DNA of 64,000 nucleotides from Volvariella volvacea V23 (GCA_000349905.1 KB722750.1:677844-741843); one strand, 5' to 3'. Shown: positions 12,601 to 24,900, counted from the stretch's first letter. Translations and numbers: made by a program. The notes: generated by a model not told the origin, from the sequence alone.

Positions 12601-15600
12601 TGGACTTCTTGAAGATCTGTTGCCTCGAAACTGTAGTACGCCCGGCACATACTTTCATTAATCTGTCCCACTTGTCGGCCCTTTTTGCAGGCTAGAGACA
12701 CCAGAGGAGCACCAAAAAGGTATCCTAGTCGCTATTAATTCCTTCTATTGCCTCTCAGAATCGTGGATTTGGGCGTTTTAACTAGCAAACCATCGCAGTG
12801 TGATTAATCCAAGAACTCTTTCATGCCCATCAACGATCAAATTGCAATCATAAGGAGACGCTCTTGCAAGTCTATGTACAGTTGGTGATTAATATGGTGC
12901 ATTTCGAATTCTTGGTCCAGGCATTGGCTGTAATTTCGATCAAAGGCCAGAACTCTTTCATTCTCTTCTCCAGTCACCACTACGGTTTCCACGGTTGAGA
13001 TGTTGAATTCCACCGTCAGTATCAGTCAGTATCTCCGTCGTTTGTCGTCATGTTGTCGTCCTTTAAAAAAACAAATTAATTTGCCGAGACTAGGACGAGA
13101 TTGGCAAGTCCGCGCTCACCAACACTTATACTCTCTTCCAAGACCCGACTAACGGATTAAATCGATGACGTCGTAATGTTATCATTCGGTTCCAATACCG
13201 GGAAAGCGCCCTGGTGCTATTTGCAACTAGTATATGCGCCTACCACGGTGATGGGCTGAAAGATATCAGTATCGCCATTGATATCAAGTAAGGCCACAAC
13301 GCATATATCCAAGAAATTGACTAGAACTGACGTAACGAAAAGCAGCTACAACAGAAAGATAATTTACACACCCGGAACCTCTTCAGCGCATGGCTTTGAG
13401 GTTTCGAATACAAGGGTCTCGATGCCGAGAGTGTTGCTACGTCAGTACATAAAGGTTCACGTCGGGAATCTGCGCTTCTACGCTCAGTAACAGGCAAGTT
13501 ACAGGATCCTTGATACAGTGCTGGTTGTCCTTTGAGTCATAATGTATGCTATCCGACCACTTCAGAGTTGATCGCCTCGTGGCGAGCCATGCGTTATCAT
13601 CAACAAGCCATCAAACACGGAATCGCGCGTCGGCGGATCAGCTGCGTTTCCCTTCCGGTAATGGCGTCATGAAGTGGTATTTCCTTGAGCGTCAACGAAA
13701 ACCTTGTGGCGGTTCCGTTGGTTGCTGAAGACGTGTGTACATAAATATCATCTCACGAGATCAGCTGACGCCAACAGTGTCTGAATGACAGCATAAAAGT
13801 GTTGATAGTATAAAACCAGGTAGGTTCTCGGATCGTTCTATCATCGACACCAGTGAACACGGTGCATCATGTGCACAAGGTTTTTCCATTAAACTCATTC
13901 CTTAAGGAGATTAGATGGCCATTGTGCTAATCATGAACCATTTCATTGCTCCATCGTAAATTACCACGCAGGTCAGCTGCACTGTGAATTGCAAGACAAG
14001 AATCAGAAACATCTCTCTGGGAACCGAAGTACCATATCTAAAAAGTGGAACAAACCATTCACCAAGATAGACGTAGGAAGAAGACCGGAATTTATGTTCA
14101 CCATTAATTAGACCACATCGAGCGCGTCATACGTTCTAGATCTCTACTAATGGTAACCCCATACGACCACCAACCGGGGAAAAAAGGAGAGAAAAGATCT
14201 GGCCACGGAGTTCATCACACAACACTTATGGCTAGGTTGGGCTCCGTGGGCATGGGCACAACTTGACACATTCGTTTCTTCGTCAAAAAAATTGCTTTAC
14301 GGGGTAAGTATCTACCTCGTCTGTCGAGATGATTCTGATTCAATTTTTACTTACTCCGATTTGGTGCGGCAATACGTGCATCATGCTCCACACATGAAGA
14401 ATGCGGATTGTCCAAAGAATCTGCGGTGCGTGGATCGAGTGGCACCTAACAGTCGTGGCTATTGCCTCAGCGCACGCCGCCCGCGGTGGACAGAAGCCTA
14501 GTGTTTCGATTCCTTGCAACGATCATCTGCCTGTCGGTAACACCGCGCCCCGGCCTCAATTTCCATTTGCCGGCTGGTCGATCTGCTCGGCCGCTCAGCG
14601 CCTTCAGGAAGGAAAGATTTGGAGTAATATGGCGAGTTCTTTCAACCTCGTTGTTTCACATGCATCTCACTACTCCCGAGGACCGGGACTGGCCTCCCAA
14701 TCCGAGGCGTGGACTGGGAAGAGCCTATCAATAGCAATGTACTTGACACGAACTGGACACATCTGTGCGCTCATAGAAGGAATTCCTGCGGTATAAATGT
14801 AGGCGCACCCAGAACTGACGCAACGGAAGCAAATGATCAAATGGGCTTAATCCTTGTGGGGAAAGTACGTCATCAGCCTACACCCAAACACACCTTCGTA
14901 CACGCGCATAGATCACCCATGAATTCACCGCGAAACCACTACCTCCGACATTTGAGGATAGCGCATTTTTGTGGATTTGCTGACGTCCTGTGGCATGGGC
15001 CCATCTCGTTGCATGCGCACTAATCGCACCGTCTCTCCTCCCGGCCGGAGCCACTGGGCATCCCGCCTTGCCTCACGGAGGAGGTTTATCCCCATTTCCC
15101 CCCTCAGTGCTGTGCTATGTGTCTGTCTCCTTTTAGCACAAACAGCACAAGATTGCCGCGTATAGTCACGAACCCAAATCAAGGGAACCCAGTGATTTGG
15201 TTCATACTTCACATTCACAGCCATCGCCCAATCTAGAAACTCGAAACCTCCGTGTCACGGCCTCAAAAAATGGAAATAAAATCTTGATAGCTCAACTCCT
15301 GAGATGCGAAATAAGTCAAGTCAAGGCGATTTAAATCTTGACTGACCTAAACGGTACTCCTCTCGCTCCCCCCCATTCCGTCCCCTTTGCTCCCATTCCA
15401 GTGCTATCCAAACATCCCGTCTTGCCAACAACAAAACAATAAAGAAATTCCATGATGAAAAAAAAAAAAAAGACGTTATAAAGGAAACCAAAACCAAAAC
15501 GAGGAAAAACCCGCAAAGGAGGCCGACTAATCCCCAACCAAATTCACTTGGGAACGCGGATGTATGATGATGACGTCTTGCCCCCAAATTCCATCTACCC

Positions 15601-16514
15601 ACCTAACCCACTCTTCCCATTCTCCACCGAACGAATGGGACCTAGCACGGAACTAGACGGGTTAAGTAACCAAAGGGGGGGAAGAGGGGTGTGCGTGCAT
15701 GCGTATGCGTGTTTATGCGTATGTGGTTGGTGACATGTGGACAGAGGGTCTAAAAGTGGTCAAAGGGAGGACGGTGAGTGGAAATAGACACACGGCTTTT
15801 TGCTTGTACCAGCGAGGCGTGTTTCGTGACTTGAGCATTGCATTGTATTGGAGAGGAGGGGGAAAATCCCATGTACTTGGCGCAAGGAAAGGTCATCCGG
15901 AAGGCCCTTCAAGTTGGAGCATGACGCAGGGGAGAATGTGGGATCAGCACCTGGGCTGCATTTGGGGGGCAACTCTTTTTTTGCGTGCGTTGACGTTGCT
16001 TGCCCCCTCTGGAGATAAGCATCCCGACTGGCACTGGACAGAGCGTATCGTTCCCGACTCTTTATACTTTTCGGAACTGTAATCAGAGGTAATCAGAGTC
16101 TAATCATCACGTTAAACCTGGGGTAAGTGGCATCAGCGCAGTATCAATGTAGCCCTTGTAGTCCTCGTAATGTACAAATTCGTCCCGAGCCAACACTTCA
16201 CTGAGTCCCTGGCCATTTGTCTGAACAGTCGAGCGAAAATCTCACAAAAAAGGAACAAAGTTAAACGTGCGCTTTGCATTGCTACGACATATAGTACCAA
16301 AACGAAAACACGCAGGACACCAAGCCTCTAGGGAAACAGGTCTGACATTTACGACCCCGCTTCGCATCACTGAACCCCCAAATCAATAAATACCACGGGT
16401 CCGGGCATCGAAATTAAAAATTCGTCTTCCGATATAGCCGCCCTCGGGCATTGCTTCGGGAATGTAGAAGTAAATGTTGGGTGCCCGGTGTCGTTTGGAC
16501 CCTTCGGGCATGTT
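9620..16514. other. Gene-poor stretch of about 6.9 kb
   Basis: I find no exon chain or protein motif on either strand. Open frames are short and overlap in all frames. The segment includes a short A13 run near 15457. The first several hundred bases are likely the velvet gene 3' UTR, and the last few hundred the superoxide dismutase 3' UTR (that gene ends at 16515 on the minus strand). Anything here would have to be non-coding or heavily decayed. Confidence 0.5.
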
Positions 16515-17777
16515 TTAGTTTTTCTGGGCGTCGGCGAAGCGCTTCTCGGCCTCCTTGAAGTTAATGACGTTCCAGATAGCGTTAAGGTACTGTAAGATGA
16601 ATACCGCGGTAATGGTTAGATCATCAAGTAATCTAGGAGATTGCGCTGCAAACGAGAGCAGGTATCGGGTACATACATCTGGTTTCACGTTCTTGTACTG
16701 TAAGCGCGAGCATTGGTGGTCAGCGTCCAGGACTTTGAACCGCAAGATGGGCACGTACTTGGAGATAGAATGCCTGAAGGGGCAATCATTTCGTCGAGGA
16801 ACACAGTTTCAGGTCAGTGCACAAAGTCCTGGGACGTGGTTTGGGGGTGAAATCTACGTACATGCTCCCAGATGTCGACCCCGATGATTGGTGTGTGCGC
16901 TATGGAGACCCAGGATTTTGAATGAGCATTCGCGAACCATAAGCGAAACCCAGAATAGTCGAGGGAAATTTTAGGAGAAAAGAGGACAAAGAAGGCAATG
17001 AAAGAAATCGCCACTTACAGATCAGGGGGTCTTGATTTGGGGTAGTAACGACCTCTAGCTTGCCATTGGCGTGGTTGTAACCCTATTGAAAGGTCCGCGA
17101 ACCCAACCGGTCGTCAGCATTGCGAGGGGAGCCAGACGTCGGGTATGGGAGAATATGGGAATGTAGGGTGGAGAGCCGAGCGCAGGATACTAAGAGGAGG
17201 ATACTCACGAGCCAGCCCCAGCCACTGCCCTGGATAGCAGCGGTCTTTGTGTTGAACTCCTTCTTGAACGCGTCCACGGAGCCGAAGTCTCGTTCGATGG
17301 CCTTTTTGAGGGCCCCATCGGCCAATTTGCCGCCGTCTTCAGAGGCGGGAGCTAAATTCTTCCAAAACAAGGAATGATTGATGTGGCCTAAACGGTAACG
17401 TCGTCGAAGAATGATCAGCAAGCACGATCACTGTATGTATGGACTAAATTGGACCCTACCTCCTCCATTGAATTTGAGCGCGGATTGAAGCGCGATTTGC
17501 TCCTTGGTGGAACTGGTCTTGGCGTAGGCCTCCTCTGCTGCATTCAGGCCGTTGACGTATGCCTGGTGGTGCTTGGTGTGGTGAAGCTTCATGATTTCCT
17601 CAGAAATATGGGGTTCGAGAGCCTAGACCTGGGTTAGTCTCGGTTAGACTCACAGGCCTTGAACATTACATCGTATGCATAGGGCAAGGGAGGAAGGGTG
17701 TGGATCGAGGCCGCAGCACGAGCTGCGAAACGACGAGACAGGGCGGGGCGTAGAGCAGTTCTGGCGATGGCGAGCAT
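16515..17777 (-). CDS. sod2: Mitochondrial manganese superoxide dismutase
   Basis: Eight exons on the minus strand (17670-17777, 17460-17622, 17209-17387, 17019-17082, 16862-16899, 16759-16773, 16677-16697, 16515-16589) give 220 residues, the usual length of mitochondrial Mn-SOD. The enzyme dismutates superoxide to peroxide and oxygen. Seen: an Arg/Ala-rich N-terminal presequence ending before LPPLPYAYD, the [16 protein letters not shown] block and NHSLFW (metal-binding His), QGSGWGWL (active-site Gln), and DIWEH (metal Asp and His). The last exons are tiny: a 15-nt exon encodes AFYLQ and a 21-nt exon encodes YKNVKPD; both have clean GT/AG borders and keep phase. The start at 17777 gives a typical transit peptide. 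An in-frame ATG at 17873 would add 32 residues and cannot be ruled out, but a 5' UTR intron acceptor (TTTGCAG) lies between the two. Confidence 0.95.
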
Positions 17778-18239
17778 GGCGATTGGGATTAAGGCTGCAA
17801 ATGTGGGTTTGGTTTTCTTCCGAGCATACGCCTTGACGTCGTCACTTTCCCGATGTTTGGCTTTGTTGGCCATATCGCACGTGCCTCCAACTATTACGCT
17901 TTGCCGGCCGCCAGCCTGAGTACGAGCAGGATGGATTCAGACGCTGCAGATCACTAACGCCACCACGGCTGATTGCCGTCTGAGCCTCAGCATAACGAAA
18001 GGCGAGGCGTCGCAGGAAAGAATAATCAGCCTCTGTCAATTGGCACTCGGTACCGCTTCCAACTCTCACCTCGACAGCATTTCTCCATTGGACCTGACAG
18101 CATGACCAATCCTGGGAGTGCCTGCTCCGTCGTGCGCGCCCGTCCATGATGATAACAGCTGAAATCCTGTCGAGCCACAACTTGAGCTGTCACCTTTAAT
18201 ACAGCAGTATGAAAAATAGCCCAACTCCAGCATTCGCTC
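17778..18239. promoter_or_regulatory. Divergent intergenic region between sod2 and the CorA-like pseudogene
   Basis: About 460 bp separate the sod2 start (minus strand) from the start of the CorA-like pseudogene (plus strand), so it must hold the sod2 promoter. Its right part (about 18031-18239) is clearly related to 20608-20822, the region before the intact CorA-like gene. The shared landmarks are TGTGCGCGCCCGTCCATGATGATAAC-type sequence and CCCAACTCCAGC just before each start codon. The tandem duplication therefore carried its upstream region. No individual factor site can be assigned. Confidence 0.55.
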
Positions 18240-20022
18240 ATGTCTGCGGTACCCAACCCGTCCAATCTCCCGCTCTTATCGCGCACAACGGATGGTTCAC
18301 AAGATAGCAATACAAATCACCCTCCAGAGACGCCCCAGAACAGGAGGCATGAAACACCTGCGGGTACGTAACCCATTCAATTTATGAATCATGTGCGGGC
18401 TCACCACTGTCCTCGTATTTACCAGGTCCTTGGCCCTTGATCAATTTCAGCGACCACAAGTCGCAGGAAAGAGAGCAGCACTTTGCAGGTTGCCCTTCTG
18501 GTTGTGTCCATTTTAACCGTGATAAGTTCTGAAGAATGGCACGACTTATGCATGGGTTATTGAGATTTAACCATTATTCTGGCGTTTATACGACTGTCAC
18601 CTTATGGTAAGCCCCTTTCGCCTCTGTTTTATTATTCACCAACTCACTCAAGGAAAATTAGTCCAAGCGGATAGCAAACGTTGTCCACCACTTATCTATA
18701 GTGCTCTCACCGATGGTACCCTTCTCGACACTATCGAGCTGATTTTTATATCTAGAGCTGGCGTGCTCACCAGATCTTCTGGCTATACATGCCATTCGAG
18801 ATTCCGACACGGGCGACATCGTCTCCTACCACCCAAAGAATGAGTCATATGAGAGCGGAGCCGAGGATCTCCGCAAACGTTTGGCCGAAGCAGGAGGGCT
18901 GGTAAACTGGCAAAATATATTCTCCAACACCTCGGGTTGCATACCTGTGGTATGTTCTATACCCCTGGGATGAAGCATTAAAGAAACCTTTCGGGCACAT
19001 CAATGAACTTGTCGGTAACGCTTGCCAACTTTGACCTTGATGGACTCGGTAGCTAACCACGACATTAGGAAACTAAATCAATCGATTCGACGTCCTTGGC
19101 TGAGACTAAAAGTCTTCACAACTCAGGCGTTCGTCTGCTGCAATACACATCTCTCCTCCGAGACTCCCAACGGTCAGTCAGATTTCTGCAGGATATAGAT
19201 GCCCCTCACCCGGGAGACATAACCTCGGGAAATTCTCTGGAATCTCAGTTGCTTCGTCGTGAATGCAATAACTTGTTGAAGGGAATAGAAAGACCGGAGA
19301 TGGCAAGGGATATGCATAACGAGCAGCTCAAGGATGTCATGAACCTCGTAGGCGATGCTATATCTAGCTTCCGTCAACTAACCTATGGTTCTCGAAGGCT
19401 TTTAGCACTGTAGCGATTATAGATAACATTCAGATGCGGGAAGACAGGTAATTATTCAATCATTTATTACATTGCCCCGCTGAGGATGTTTGCGATCTTA
19501 GTCGAGCCGTGAAGCAAATAGCCATCCTAACCATGGTATCCCTTCCTGCGTCCGTCGCTGCAGTACGTCTCCCTCCCCTACGCCCATTCCACCTACCTCG
19601 ACACCTTATAGGGAATATTCTGGATGAACACCAAAAGTTTTGACAACTGCACCGAAGGCCAACTATGGCAATACTCGCGACCGCCGCACCTTTGACTGTT
19701 CTCATAATCTGGATAATTGAGCCTCCCAACAGGGCACCCCAGGGAGCGATCTAGCGTCCAAAAGCGCACTCGATCGCTTAGCTTGCAGCTGGCCGGAAGG
19801 CTTGTCAGGAGAGTGGTGGAGGAAAAGTTATCATTCCGAGCAGGATTTAAAGCCGGGCACGAGTCGTACTCAGAGTTTGGAGAGGACGGGGGTGTTGTTT
19901 GAGATGGATCTAGAGCAGGGGAATCATGTGCATCCAGACGCTGCGATGCTTAAGCGGACACTTCCAAGGGACAAGACTCCAGTTGGTACCGTTCGAAATG
20001 CTAATAGTCAAGGACAAGGTTA
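18240..20022 (+). pseudogene. Broken CorA-like Mg2+ transporter (tandem copy 1)
   Basis: This copy parallels the intact gene at 20823-23280 exon by exon, but is damaged in several ways. The start and first exon are kept (ATG 18240, PPETPQNRRH block). In the second exon the frame ends at a TGA soon after the HFNRDKF block, and a deletion of roughly 550 bp relative to copy 2 removes the rest of exon 2, exon 3 and exon 4. Further on, a 17-bp deletion near 18935-18950 breaks the frame between NTSGCI and the YLWYVLY block. The transporter signature GMN is changed to WMN (GIFWMN, near 19611-19630), and the following WQYFA segment carries another frameshift. Exon blocks such as RDSDTGDIVSYHPKNESYE (18797 on) and ECNNLLKGIERPEMARDM (19263 on) remain readable. 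Clearly a dead or dying gene. Confidence 0.85.
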
Positions 20023-20822
20023 GGTCCCCGTGAACCAGGAAGGCGCTTCATGAATAGTCTGATTGGCATCTTCTACCTTGTGTTTATATCAATTATGTGG
20101 TATAATCACCCCACGTGTTTACACCCTGAGCCACAACTGCTCCACTCACCACTTTTTATGTATTCATTCCATGTCGTTGAACGACTGCACGAATACATTT
20201 GTCTCTTGATCTATAACTCTCCGTAACTCAGCTCCCTCCCCGCTCCACGAGTGTCATTGCGACAAAGACTGCTGCATTAAAAGTCTGCTGTTGAAATACG
20301 TTTTAGATGCAGTGCCCACCAGAACTAGGTGTTACAGGCCCTGGTATCCATAGACATTGGGACATCTAAAAAGTCACGCCTATTCGACCAGACTCGCGAA
20401 CGCCTGGACGGATTGCCACTAAATTTGTACAATATAACCAAATTGTCACATAACCACTCGGAGTTCCAGAGCAATTGGGGCGGAGGGGCAGGAATCGACT
20501 TCGACGGCAATTGCGAATGCCTGGTCAAGCACTATCACGTACGCCGACGTTCAAGGACAAGTGCCAAAGTTAGAAATGCGAAAATCGTAGGGAAAGAGCT
20601 TGATATTAATCAGCCACCATCAATGCTGGCACCTGCTTCCGTTTCCACTTCAACAGCGTTCCTCCGTTGGTTCTGACAGCATCACCCATTGTGGCAGCGC
20701 CTGGGAAGGAGCTTATGGACAAGAAGCTGGGCCTTCTCGGCTGTGCGCGCCCGTCCATGATGATAACAACTGGAAGCCCTGTCGGACCATAGCTTTCCCA
20801 TACCCAACTCCAGCGTGCACCC
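20023..20822. other. Spacer between the two CorA-like copies, with duplicated upstream block
   Basis: The left part is downstream sequence of copy 1; a stretch with CACGTGTTTACACCCTGAGCCACAA-like sequence (about 20112) recurs after copy 2 (about 23352), so the duplication unit includes the 3' flank. The right part (about 20608-20822) matches 18031-18239 before copy 1. This defines a tandem repeat unit of roughly 2.6 kb. No separate gene is seen. Confidence 0.6.
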
Positions 20823-23280
20823 ATGTTGACCGCCACGAATTCCTCTTATCCCTTGAACGATTCTGAAGAGAGTGAGCTTCGACCTCCAGAGACACCTCAG
20901 AACAGGAGGCATGGGGCACCTGCGGGTACGTAACCCATTCAGTTTTATGAAGTCATGTGCCCTGCACAACCCTGTCCTGCAACGTTCATCGTGCTCACCA
21001 ACCGTCCTCATGTTTACCAGGCCCTTGGCCTTGGATCAATTTCAGCGACCGTGAGCTGCAAACCCGAGCTGACAATGCGCAGCATATTCCGGAGTGCCCT
21101 CCGAACTGTGTGCATTTCGACTGTGGCAGGTCCTGGCGGAATTACCCAACCAATCTCGTGAGTCAGGTTCCCGTTATAGTTGACGCTGACTCAATCGAGT
21201 ATTTGCGTTGAACCCGTGATGACCGTGCACTCTAATCTAGTTTCCAAACTGGAGTAAAGACCAAGTGAAGAGGAGTGGGATTACCAAGGCTATACGGGAG
21301 AGCTTTTTCGCTCGATGTAGTATCAATATCGTGGATGTTTTTAAGCAGTCGAGGTCGTTTGACGGTCAAGCGAGGTGGGAAGTGCAGAATGGTAGGGAGA
21401 AGGAATCCTGGGATCAAATCCAACAGAAGCGCTCCTCGGATGTTCGTGTCAGAGCGTTATTTCTGAACAGACCTACTGGGGATGCTCTCCAGATGATTGG
21501 AACAAAGTAAGTAGAACCTATGATATTGCCTACGAAATGTCGTTTCTTATCATCCACGCGAATGGCGTAGGTATAAAATCGAACCATTCTTCTTTTCTTC
21601 TGCATTGAACCGGATACCAACACGCTATCAAGAGGAAGCCCGTCAACGAGTTGGGGATCGTGGGTGTTCAAGTTCTCCCTTCGGGTTGCGTGACTTATGC
21701 ATGGGCTATTAAGATTTAACCATCATTCTGCCATTTATGCGACTGTCACATTATGGTAAGTCCTTCACTTTATTAGTTCAACATTCATCAACGCCCTGAA
21801 GAGGACTTAGGTTCGGTGGATAAAGCGCATTGTCTGCGACTCAGCACAGGTACCAACCTCGACACCATTGAGCAACACCAGGCTGATTCTTATATCCAAA
21901 AGTTACACTCTCACCAGACCTTCTTGCTCTTCATATCATCCGAGATTCCTCCACAGGCACCATTATCTCCTACCACCCAGAGAGCGATTCATACGACGAC
22001 GGGGCCGAGCATCTCCTCGCTCGTGTGATTGATGCAGGAGAATCAGTGTATTGGCAAGATATTTTCCGCAATACCTCAAGCTCCATCTTCGTCGTGTTGA
22101 TATACCTGTGGTATGTTCTATACGCCTGGGATGAAGCGTTAGAGGAGCTATTCAAGTTTATCAGCGAGCTTGTAAGCCTTTCTCGCCATGACTGATAGAC
22201 ACAGGAACTGACCACGACTCTAGGAAAGTCAATCAATTAATTCGGAGGACATCCGGGAGACCAAGATTCTCCACAACATTCGTGCTCATCTACTGCAATA
22301 CACAGCTCTCCTCCGAAATTTTGAGCTTTCTGTCCAATTTTTACGGGATACCCGGAACCCAGCTGGTCAAGCCCACATGAAACCACAGGAATCTGAGCTG
22401 CTTATTCGCGAATGCACAAACTTGTTGGGGGAAATAGAAAGACTCGAGATGGCAAGGGATATGCACAACAAGCGGCTCAAGAATGTCATGAATCTCGTAA
22501 GCCATGCTACTTATCTGCCTTTCGTTGACTGACCTATGATTCTCGAAGGCTTTTAGCACTGTAGCGATTAGAGATAGCTCACAGATGCGGCAACTGACGG
22601 AAAATGCAGCAAACGATAGGTAATCATTCAATTACTCGTTCCACTGCCCTTTCTGAGAACGTCTGCGATCCTAGTCGAGCCATGAAGCAAATAGCTATCC
22701 TAACCATGATATTCCTTCCTCCGTCCTTCGCTGCAGTACGTCCTCTTCCCAACGTCCGTGCTAATCGTCTTAACCCCTTCTATAGGGGATATTCGGGATG
22801 AATATCACAAGTCTTGACAATGAGGAGGGCATCAGAGGCCAACTGTGGCAATACTTTGCCACTGCCGTGCCCTTGACGATCCTGACAATCTGGGTAATCG
22901 TAGCATCCCAACAAGGCTCACCAGGAAGCGATGTAGCATCCAAAAGCGCATTCGATCGCTTAGCCTGGCCGTTCAGGCTTGTCAGAAGAGTGGCAACGGA
23001 ATCCGTTGTCGCTCCGAGCCGGATACAGAGCCAAGCTCCTAGTCAAGCGCAAAGTCAGGCTCAGAGTCGTGCTCCGACTTTGGAGGGGTCTAAGGTATTG
23101 TCTAGGCGTGAGACTAGGATAGCGACAGATGTGGAGATGGGGAAGGGACAGGGGAATGATGTGCATCATGATACAGGTACTTCGATGCAAATGCAGACAC
23201 TTTCGGGAGGCAAGAGCCCAGTCGGTAGCGTTCGAATCAATCCTCAAGGACAAGTATACCCTCCTATGAACCAGGGATAG
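20823..23280 (+). CDS. CorA-like Mg2+ transporter family protein (tandem copy 2, intact)
   Basis: Eleven exons (20823-20925, 21021-21157, 21241-21506, 21571-21659, 21714-21755, 21811-21849, 21903-22171, 22224-22496, 22549-22619, 22675-22735, 22786-23280) stay in phase and give 614 residues. The model shows the layout of the large agaricomycete CorA-like family: a soluble N-terminal domain (KIEPFFFSSALNRIPTRYQEE, GDHLTIILPFMRL, PDLLALHIIRDSSTG, SVYWQDIFRNT), a helical coiled stretch (LLIRECTNLLGEIERLEMAR), and two closely spaced C-terminal membrane helices. Helix 1 (QIAILTMIFLPPSFAAGIF) ends in the family's GMN motif at residues 454-456; helix 2 is about 473-491. CorA proteins are pentameric divalent-cation channels whose GMN loop is the selectivity filter (family knowledge); the substrate here is inferred. 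A tail of about 120 polar residues with Gln/Ser repeats follows. Small internal exons (42 and 39 nt) are the least certain part of the model. Confidence 0.82.
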
Positions 23281-23484
23281 CCCTCCATGAAGGGTTTGTT
23301 TGGAGTTTATACCTTATGTTGTTATCAGTTATCTACGGTATATTAGCCCCGCAACGTGTTTATACCCTGAGCCACAATCGCTCCGCTCACCACTTTATGT
23401 ACTCATTTTGTGTCATCGAACAGTTGCACGAAGTCTTTTATCTATAACCTACTGTAGCTTAGCCTCCCCCTTCCTACAATAGCT

Positions 23485-24391
23485 ATGGGTGTTCACAATC
23501 CCTACCAGGTAAGCCGACGTTGATGGACGAAGGCCAAAGGCGGCTCAACACTCGAGCTTGTTGCGTCAGGGTCTGCCTCGCTTCCAAAGGATTGGTTATG
23601 ATGCAGAATTGGGCACATATACGCTGAAAGATGATCGAGGAAACATTTACGACTATCGTCCAGGCAATCCACCATACTTGAGCCGTCGCGAAGTGCACCA
23701 CGCGGAGCCGTTCAGGCATCAAGGACAGACCAATACATTAGAGAATGGTAAGAGTTATGCACACAGCCTCTCCATCGTTCGTCTATTCACGGTCAAAACA
23801 CTGCATTCCAATCAAGCTCCTGAGATATTGTCGATAATTCAAGACAACATAGACTTAAGCCCCCCGCCTACATTCCGGCAATTCCTACCTCCCGAATCGA
23901 TAACCGACCCTCCCCCAAAGGTTACGCGCCGGGAAAAATGGCAGCGTCGGATGACAATCAGCTACTCATCCCGGCCAGGGACGCTCCGCAACGATGATAA
24001 TGGGGAAAAGGTCGCAAAGAGTAGAATGGAAAGCGAGAATGAGAAGGAGAAAGTGCGGCCGATATCGCTCCCACCTTCGCGTCCGAGTCCGGGTACTCGA
24101 GAGCCGGAAAATTCACCTGCAGGTTCCAACGCTACACCGCCTCCTACAGCTAGTGCGGGCTCTAAGAGCAAGCACAGGAGAACGCAGACGACGTCTAGTT
24201 TTCAGAGTATTACGTCGTCTTTCCGGCGACCGATTGATGCTGTACGCGGGTTGAGGCATGCCCGGAGCAGTTATGAACCGGGGAATACGCGGGACGAGCA
24301 AGAAATGTCGCTGTTGGGTGGCCATGAGTGGACGCACTTTGGGACGGAAGATGAAGATGATATTGCCGAGGTATTACCTCGTAGGAGATGA
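23485..24391 (+). CDS. Unknown protein with GYDAE...YTLKD motif (paralogue 1)
   Basis: Three exons (23485-23508, 23570-23747, 23844-24391) join in phase to 249 residues. The intron at 23748-23843 is a multiple of three and open, so a retained-intron form would also be in frame; the GTAAGA donor and CAAG acceptor favour splicing. The N-terminal part holds RFQRIGYDAELGTYTLKD, shared with the gene at 24901-25737, and both continue with a block around FRQFLPPESIT (FQEFLPADVIT in the other). The rest is low-complexity, basic and Ser-rich, ending in acidic EDEDD and RRR. No signal peptide or membrane helix is evident. I recognise it as a conserved-looking basidiomycete hypothetical family but cannot give a function. 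Confidence 0.6.
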
Positions 24392-24487
24392 CACAACGAG
24401 TCCGCGTTCGATGCAGCGATAATTTATTCAACCCTAGGTGGATGGAATAGATGACCAAGGGTAACAGTATGGGAAACCAATACAAGC

Positions 24488-24568
24488 GGTGCTATAGTGT
24501 AGTGGTTATCACTCAGGATTCTGATGTCTTCAAATTCCTGAAACCCAGGTTCGAACCCTGGTAGCACC
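24488..24568 (+). tRNA. tRNA-Gln (anticodon CTG) with a short intron
   Basis: The acceptor stem GGTGCTA pairs perfectly with TAGCACC at the end. The D arm (GTG/CAC with TAGTGGTTAT loop), the anticodon stem CAGGA/TCCTG and the T arm CCAGG-TTCGAAC-CCTGG are all intact. The anticodon loop TTCTGA puts CTG at 34-36 (24521-24523), reading CAG (Gln). About 10 nt (24525-24534) between positions 37 and 38 make a canonical tRNA intron; its exact placement could slide by a base. A TTTTT run at 24573-24577 is the Pol III terminator. Confidence 0.93.
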
Positions 24569-24572
24569 TTTG

Positions 24573-24577
24573 TTTTT
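24573..24577 (+). terminator. Pol III terminator of tRNA-Gln
   Basis: A run of five T on the coding strand begins five bases after the tRNA 3' end, as expected for RNA polymerase III termination. Confidence 0.75.
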
Positions 24578-24900
24578 GTCCTCGTTCTAGGAGTCCAGTC
24601 TAGCAATGTACTATCTGAAAAAATTCTTTTTACATCACTGGTAGCGGAAATGATCAAATATCCAGAGGATTTTCACTGATGTAATGGTATTCTGTCACCC
24701 GGCTGTGAGGATAGGGATTCATGCTTCTCGCGTTCCCAGCCCCCCACGAGGCTGTGCCACTGTCGGTAACAGAAATGGATTCAGAGTGGGTTTTCACCTG
24801 CTCGTCCACCATCTTCCCTTGACAGTAACCACTCAGTATTTAACCACCTAGCACTTTTTTCTCGCTGCTGTATTAATAGAATACAACCCTTTTCAATTCA

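Noticed and set aside
23510..23569. Shorter introns (31 or 48 nt) for the first intron of the gene at 23485
   Set aside because: The 31-nt version is below normal intron size and the 48-nt version breaks the frame; the 61-nt intron keeps phase 0 and leaves the GLPRFQRIGYD block intact.
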